A DNA stretch of 64,000 nt, from contig CM067507.1 in assembly GCA_034509495.1 (NCBI GenBank), positions 34,616,460-34,680,459 on the forward strand. The letters run 5' to 3'. The stretch's first letter is position 1, and each line of letters starts with the position of its first letter. A program made the translations under genes and the position numbers. The stretch comes from Acestrorhynchus altus (Eukaryota > Chordata > Actinopteri > Characiformes > Acestrorhynchidae). Below are positions 58,434-64,000 of the stretch, one piece after another. The notes under the pieces were generated by a model. It was not told where the DNA came from. It saw nothing but the letters and a program-made list of their open reading frames with translations, and did no database searches.

Positions 58434-58542
58434 CATATTCCAATAATGCCCAGAAACATTATCAGTGCGTCTTCATGATGGACGATGTGTTCTTCTTCCT
58501 GTTGCTTTCAAGGTCTGTATGTGTGTGTTTCTACATGCATCA

Positions 58543-58569
58543 GTGTGTGTGTGTGTGTGTGTGTGTGTG
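58543..58569. repeat. (GT)n microsatellite
   Basis: A GT tract of 13 units, complementary to the CA tract 110 bp to the left. Confidence 0.93.
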
Positions 58570-58660
58570 GCGGGGGGTGTTAGTGTTGGCAGGCATGTAC
58601 CTCTTATGTGCATACTTGAGAGGGTGTATGGGACTGCACATGTACATACTAGTGTGTCCT

Positions 58661-58748
58661 TGGGCAGTTGTGGTCTGGTGGAACCAGCCTTGTGACTGGA
58701 AGTTTGCTGGTTTGAATCGCTGAACTGGCAGATCATGATTGAAGTGGC
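58661..58748 (+). mobile_element. tRNA-derived SINE, family D, head fragment
   Basis: A-box-like tggtctggtgg at 58671-58681 and B-box-like ggtttgaatcg at 58709-58719, followed by ctgaactggcagatcatgat. This is the head of the elements at 4629 and 17735, 3' truncated. Confidence 0.75.
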
Positions 58749-58829
58749 TAAATTCTAAAGCACTTTTTAATAGAGATCAGCTTTTCAGTATCAATCCGAC
58801 TCTAAAACCATCCTTTTAGCTAATAGACG

Positions 58830-59260
58830 GGTTAAGCTGTTAAGGTGCGGTCGGGGTGGAGTGTTGATAGAGCGTCCAATAGCATCCCGCACATTTTCAA
58901 TCAGGGACAGATCTGGAGATGAGACCGACCACGGCGTAGTATCTGTGTCTTCAAGATGAGTAGTATGTGTACGAGCATCATCATGTTGGAATAGAGCACC
59001 AGAGATTGTGTGTCCAAAGAAAGGTAGGACCACTGGTTGCAGGACCTCGTTAATGTAACGCTGGGCTGTTAAAGTGCCTGTACTGAAGACCGAAGGTGAT
59101 CAGGCATCGTTTGAAACTGCACCTCATGCCATGACACCAGACCTTCTGGACATGTAGCAACAAACCATCGATCTGGGTGCTGTGACCACAGTGCCTCCAC
59201 ACACAAATTGACAAAAGTGGGACTGCCATTCTGCCATGGGAGTCCTGCAGTGTATGTACC
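58830..59260 (-). pseudogene. Tc1-like transposase remnant, family C
   Basis: The minus strand reads GALFQHDDARTHTTHL (second Asp region), WSVSSPDLSLIENV and RDAIGRSINTPPRP. The family normally has SPDLSPIEHVWD; here the Asp of the motif is kept, but stops lie upstream. About half of the protein remains. Confidence 0.85.
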
Positions 59261-59739
59261 TCAAGAGTGAGTTTGATACAGTACAGATCAGATTGTAAAA
59301 ATCAGAGTAAAGGATGATATACAAGAGATCCTGCATCATAGAGTAGAGCCCATGTCTTTATTATAGATCCCTGAAGGAACCGGTTTTTGTGTCAGAGTGT
59401 TTGTGAGTACGTGTGAAAAGCCCCAGTGTGCTGTGCAGACTGCTGCATTATTCAAAGAGCTCGGCTCTGCCTGCAGTTTTCCTTCACGCACGTTAATTGC
59501 TTCCTTTGGCCGTTCTAATCAGTCCCTGCACCCCTGCTGTAATCTCGCTCCACTCTGCTGCTGTGCCAGGCCTGAGCTCAGCGGGGAGGAAAACACACCC
59601 CTGCAACAACACACACACACACCGCGCCACAACAACACGCTCAACGCCAACATGTTCTTACCACAGTACGCTCGTCTGAGTGATGGCACGGAAGACCAGC
59701 TTTTGGGTTCATAAAGAACAGTGCTGGTAATACATGTGA
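59261..59739. other. No gene recognised
   Basis: A forward frame of 105 codons at 59397-59714 has no domain. Confidence 0.45.
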
Positions 59740-60380
59740 TACTGTATGAAGAGTGAAGAACCTTTTAGGTGATGAAAGAACTTTCACTTGATGTATAGAT
59801 CATGCCCTCACACACTCTATTAAAACCATAGAGTAGAACCTTTAAATGGTTAAACTTCTTTTGCATCAAGCAAAGGTTCTTTAGACCTTTAAAGTTTTCT
59901 TAAAAAGTATGTGCAATGGTGTAAGCATGAAGAACCCAATCCTTAAAGAACCTTCACTTTATGGATTTAAATGTTGTTCACACACTTTTCTAGGTATGGT
60001 GCAGAACTTTGACAGTGAAGAACCTTTCAAGTGGCAAAGACCCTTTCATGGCAAGGAAATAAATTAAGGTTCTAGGCTTTAGACCTTAAAATGTTCCTAC
60101 AGGGTCTGTGTGATGGTGTAAGACTAAAGAACCTTAACTGGAGGTTTTCAAGTTTTAATGATCACTTTAAAGGTTCTTCACGCTCATACATCTCTATTAT
60201 AAACATGTTTAAATAGGTAGATAAATGTTCAGGGTAAAGAACCTTTATATTTGTAAGCCAAATTAATGTTCTTTAGACTTTAAAAAGGTTCTTCCCACTC
60301 ACACATCTATACTACAACGATGTTTATATGATACCAAATCAAAGAACCATTAGGAGCACCTTAATGTAATGCTGTTCCAT
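59740..60380. repeat. Diverged AAGAACCTTT/GGTTCTTTA array
   Basis: Words gaagaacctttt, aaggttcttta and aaagaacctt recur about a dozen times on both strands. Similar in theme to 26190-27520 but more decayed. Confidence 0.6.
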
Positions 60381-60651
60381 GCAGCCCCACTGCCTCTACA
60401 GTGAGTGTGTGTCTGTGGGTGTCAGTGTGTATTAGTTGTGGCTGCTGAGACGTGGGGGGGTTAGTGGGTTAATGCAGTGTCCCTCCCTCCACACTGTCAG
60501 TGCTGGGCCTGTCTCTGATTGGCACGGCGCTGGGCTCTGGGCAGGAGGAGCGGCTTCATGCTGCCTGGCGCAGGCGGAACAAAGCTGGAGGCCATGCAGA
60601 AGAGCCAAACTCTCGTTAAGACTTCATCATGCTCCATCTCTCTCTCTGAAA

Positions 60652-60664
60652 CACACACACACAG

Positions 60665-60700
<36 letters not shown>

Positions 60701-60798
60701 TACCTCCACTCAGAGTATTAGTACCTATTATTTTATCTAATTTTATTAATGTCTGTATTAGTGCACACACACACACGCATATATATATATATATATAC

Positions 60799-60857
<59 letters not shown>

Positions 60858-61052
60858 ATAAAATATGCTCAATATGTATAATATGTAAATATCCATACCT
60901 AAATGTATTATAGTAATATGTTCAATCTATATTATAATAGTATGTTATATACAGTATATATGTATAATGATATGTATGCATGTATGTGTTCCATAGGTAT
61001 ATGTGTATATATTATGTATATGTGTATCTACAGTATATGTACAATATGTTCC

Positions 61053-61112
<60 letters not shown>
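60652..61112. repeat. Microsatellite cluster: (CA)n, (TA)n, (GT)n, (AAT)n
   Basis: A CA tract (60652-60692), TA tracts (60780-60831), a GT tract (60833-60857), a tatatgtat-rich segment, and an AAT tract (61055-61110). The Asn, Ile and Tyr runs seen in frames are artefacts. Confidence 0.95.
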
Positions 61113-61944
61113 TAACCAATATCTATGTAAATACATGTCCCATATGCATTATACAGTACACAGATATGTACGTATCTATTTATATGTTAAGTGCTTTTTA
61201 AAACCTAACCGTGGAGCTCAAAGACATGAAAGAAATGGTTTTGAATGGTGGAGCTTTATAAACAGCACACCGAGAAAAACAGGGCTTACTGTCCTTGTCA
61301 TGAGCAACATAATAGCCTTGAGTTTGCAGGTTAGATCTGTTTATATTCAACTTGTATTGTGTTCACAACAAACTCACATATGTGTATTTATACCCACATA
61401 TTCTGTGCATATACTGTATCTCTGGTGTTATTGCTGCTTGCAAGTCTGTAGAACCATGCTTAATGAGCAATCTGTGCACACACATGGGTGCTGCTGCCAT
61501 GGCTCTGTAGCCTTCCAGTCCCGCCTACACTCTCCAAATGAAGGTGCTACAAAGGGCCTTGGACTGATGCCATAAAAAACACTTTTGGATGAATTAACTC
61601 TTTAAATTCTGAAAAGGTTGTTTTAACATGCACACTTTACTGTTACAAACACGGTTCTCTACAGAACCAAAAGCGGTTCTGCTATGACATCACTCAAAGA
61701 AACATTTGGAGCTGTTACATGCCATACTTTAGGCTTCATATCTCAGAGTAACGTAACCTACAGACATGATCCGCCTACCTTAACAGACTACAAGACTTAC
61801 CCCATCGCATCCCATCATCATCAGTGAGAAATCCAGCTCAGAAAACGACTACTTTTCACTCGTTCCCAACCGAATTCAATCCCAGTTTAAATGCCAAATG
61901 AGCTTCCAGTGCATGTTTACTGCTCTGTCCACATTTACATGCTC
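61113..61944. other. No gene recognised
   Basis: A 146-codon forward frame (61135-61575) starts just inside the AT-rich cluster and has no domain or splice support. Confidence 0.5.
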
Positions 61945-62470
61945 AACCTGCATACAGACTCTGACTGATCAGACTGGGTTATAGAGGAAAATGTAAAGGG
62001 AGGGGCTGTTCGCTCAGACTTTTTTTCAGAATAAAAGTCCTGAGAAGGGATAATACTGGTACACACATAAATAACAAAAATAATAAAGAACATTCAGGTT
62101 GTTTTGTGGACCACACTCAAGTATTTGGAACATTTTTTTTTTATCATGAAACATCAAAACTGGATGATCAATTTCCAACAGGAAATTAATTAAAATGAGA
62201 TTAGGTTAAATTTAGCCCTTATAAGCAAAAACAGCAGGTGCACATATTTTTTAAACACCACATGGTCATAATCCTACAAATATTTAAACTCTTTTCATAT
62301 TTACATCTTGAATAAAGATAAATTTGAGTAGCCTACGATCTCCTGACAATAGCAATATCTGATATGTGTGATTGACTCCTATAAATACTTTTATTTTAGT
62401 GAATAAAAGTACATCAAACCATGAAAACATCCCACAAAATTGGCTTAGAGCGCAAACATTTTACTTCTGC
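61945..62470 (+). repeat. Unclassified repeat family U, copy 2
   Basis: Shares catacagactctgactgatc, aataaaagtcctgag, cattcaggttgttt, cccttataagcaaa, gagtagcctacgatctcct and ctcctataaatact with copy 1. The GC-box/CRE-like part is deleted in this copy. Confidence 0.75.
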
Positions 62471-62499
62471 ACCTCAATTTATTCAACAATGCACGTTGA

Positions 62500-62700
62500 G
62501 TTGTGTCTCAAAAACAATGGTAAATGAGCTGCAGCAGAAAATCTGCTTTTCCACTGCAGGGCCAAATGGTTAATGAGGCCGTGCCATATCATTATGCCCT
62601 GATGTGGAGCCATTAGACTGGCTGGGGTTTCTTTTTTCCATTTCGCAGTGTCTCTTCACTGTCTCTAAATAAGGCTTAATTTCTGTGTAATCGGCCTGTG
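62500..62700. other. Candidate conserved non-coding element
   Basis: Repeat-free; includes gccaaatggttaatgaggcc, catatcattatgccctgatg and tggagccattagactggct. Rich in TAAT homeodomain-type cores. Untested. Confidence 0.4.
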
Positions 62701-62721
62701 TTAATCACACTCATCTGAAAA

Positions 62722-63010
62722 TCAAATCAAATGTTACAAAGCAGCTTTACAGAAATCCAAAATGAGGAAAAGATCAACAGCACATGAAGAAGATCAACGT
62801 AATACCCCTGAGTAATGAGCCAAAGGCCAACAGTGCAGGAAAAACGCCCTCAGAGCTGGACGTAGATGCTTTGGGAGGAGCCAGGATTACACGGGAGGAC
62901 CCCTCCTCCTCTGGTCAATCACTTATATATTATTGATTAGGAGACACTGGATCACCAGTGTGCTGTAATTCTCAGATTTACACTGGAGTTTTGATGGTTT
63001 GATGGTAAAC
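62722..63010 (+). mobile_element. Common fish dispersed repeat (atcaaatcaaat type)
   Basis: Starts aatcaaatcaaatgttac, then aaagcagctttacagaaatc and gccaacagtgcaggaaaaac. This matches the familiar fish repeat with aaagcagctttacagaaa (from memory). Class not assigned. Confidence 0.55.
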
Positions 63011-63079
63011 ATGATAATTACGGTACCAGATAAACAGCGTCCATGTAAATGTCTACATAGACAGTGATGACGGTGGGGT

Positions 63080-63185
63080 AACTATTGCTATTACTGCAAC
63101 TATGCTTTGTGACCTTAATTCCTTTGCTGTAAAAAATTCTATAAAATAAACTTTGATTGATTGATTGATTAATTGATTGATTGAT
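63080..63185 (+). repeat. Retroelement-like tail grading into (TTGA)n
   Basis: Reads ttctataaaataaactttga followed by about eight ttga units, with one attaa variant. Likely a retroelement 3' end whose tail became a microsatellite. Confidence 0.6.
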
Positions 63186-63460
63186 TTAGTACCATTGGAC
63201 ATCATGTGATGAGAAACAAACTGAGGGAGAAGAACATCTACTAAATATTTTGCACAATATTTGTCATTACAGCTTTAATCAAGTATTTTTACACCGATTG
63301 GTTGTACTTTTACTTAAAATCATTCTCAAGAGTAAAAAAAATAACACTGCTTACTCTAAATATTAATAATCAGAGTGTTTAAATATAAGATTCATATGAA
63401 CCTAAAATTAATCTGCACATAAAATGTTTCTCAATTTGTAGAGACAAAAGCCACCAAATG

Positions 63461-63462
<2 letters not shown>

Positions 63463-63494
<32 letters not shown>
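63463..63494. repeat. (CA)n microsatellite
   Basis: A CA tract of about 16 units. Confidence 0.95.
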
Positions 63495-63496
<2 letters not shown>

Positions 63497-64000
63497 TAAA
63501 TGGGAAAAAAGTTGAGAGAGAGAACGTCACAGAGGCAGGCTTTGTTTTGGGGGCAACACACTCCCTCTGTGATGGCCCCTGTTTGCTTCTGGTCAGCTGG
63601 TGGGGGCCTGTGGCCCTGATGGCCCTGTTTCTGCCCTGCACACAAAGCCCTGCTTTAGTAATGGCCCAAGAATGTTAACGAGCAGAAGAGTCAGTCAAGC
63701 CTGTGTAAATGTGCTCCTCCACACTCCAACACTGCTGTCCCTGTTCCCCTGATACTGCAGGACACAGCCACACTGACCTCACGGGCACCGAGTGAAAACA
63801 ACAGATTCGCTATGTTTACTTGGAGTGTTCACATTTCCTTATATGGCCGTTTCATTGACAAAGAAAACACAAACGTTTAAGAGCAGCACTAGTGACATTA
63901 GTGAATTTGGAACACAGTCTGGTTGTGTGTTCATGTGTTTGACTTCACATTAAAATAACATTTGCTTGCAAACAAATCTCAGAATCTCGGAATTTTTAGA
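63495..64000. other. No gene recognised
   Basis: Mixed-composition DNA to the window edge. No exon or repeat assigned. Confidence 0.5.

Overview
The window is vertebrate nuclear DNA, almost certainly from a ray-finned fish. The evidence is one recognisable vertebrate gene with fish-like spacing, very dense CA/GT, GA, AAT and GATA microsatellites, many minisatellites, and fish-type transposable elements (Tc1/mariner, hAT, tRNA-derived SINEs, L2/Rex1-like LINEs). The mix of dispersed repeats looks ostariophysan (characin, catfish or carp relatives), but that is an impression from memory and not a proof. There is no bacterial-style gene organisation, CRISPR array, rRNA gene or convincing functional tRNA gene.

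The only confident protein-coding feature is on the minus strand: a 218-codon first coding exon of dipk2a (divergent protein kinase domain 2A; also known as C3orf58, DIA1, HASF, GoPro49). It spans 10716-11369 and ends in a clean GT donor. The later exons are not in the window and should lie beyond the left edge. A strong splice acceptor 244 bp upstream of the ATG implies at least one non-coding 5' exon farther right. The only CpG island, at about 27.69-28.11 kb, is a plausible but unproven place for it.

Layout. 0-10 kb: microsatellites, a decayed LINE reverse transcriptase (1.47-2.51 kb), MITE fragments, a SINE, and a LINE 3' end (8.2-8.8 kb). 10-20 kb: the dipk2a exon, a Tc1-like element with intact 31-bp inverted ends (13.9-14.4 kb), a fold-back repeat, and a SINE inside a GACA-rich array. 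20-32 kb: a complete-looking SINE, a 60-73 bp minisatellite, a GAACC-rich array leading into the CpG island, an AAT/ATT block, and a 13-bp minisatellite interrupted by a LINE tail. 32-45 kb: further minisatellites (68, 25, about 11 and about 22 bp), Tc1 and LINE remnants, and an inverted pair of SINE-type repeats. 45-60 kb: a Tc1 fold-back, a 12-bp minisatellite with long spurious ORFs, a decayed hAT transposase gene between two stretches of the same minisatellite family, a Tc1 pseudogene, and a SINE nested in a MITE. 60-64 kb: AT-rich microsatellites and the second full copy of an unclassified repeat that carries a GC box.

Several single-copy stretches read like conserved non-coding (regulatory) DNA: 9.12-9.44, 14.69-14.96, 24.04-24.36, 35.26-35.85, 46.0-46.3, 49.56-49.83 and 62.50-62.70 kb. 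They can only be flagged, because no alignment was possible. I see no new multi-gene system here. The most useful leads are the hidden 5' exon and promoter of dipk2a, the SINE/LINE shared tail, the unclassified GC-box/CRE-like repeat family, and the origin of the 13-bp minisatellite.
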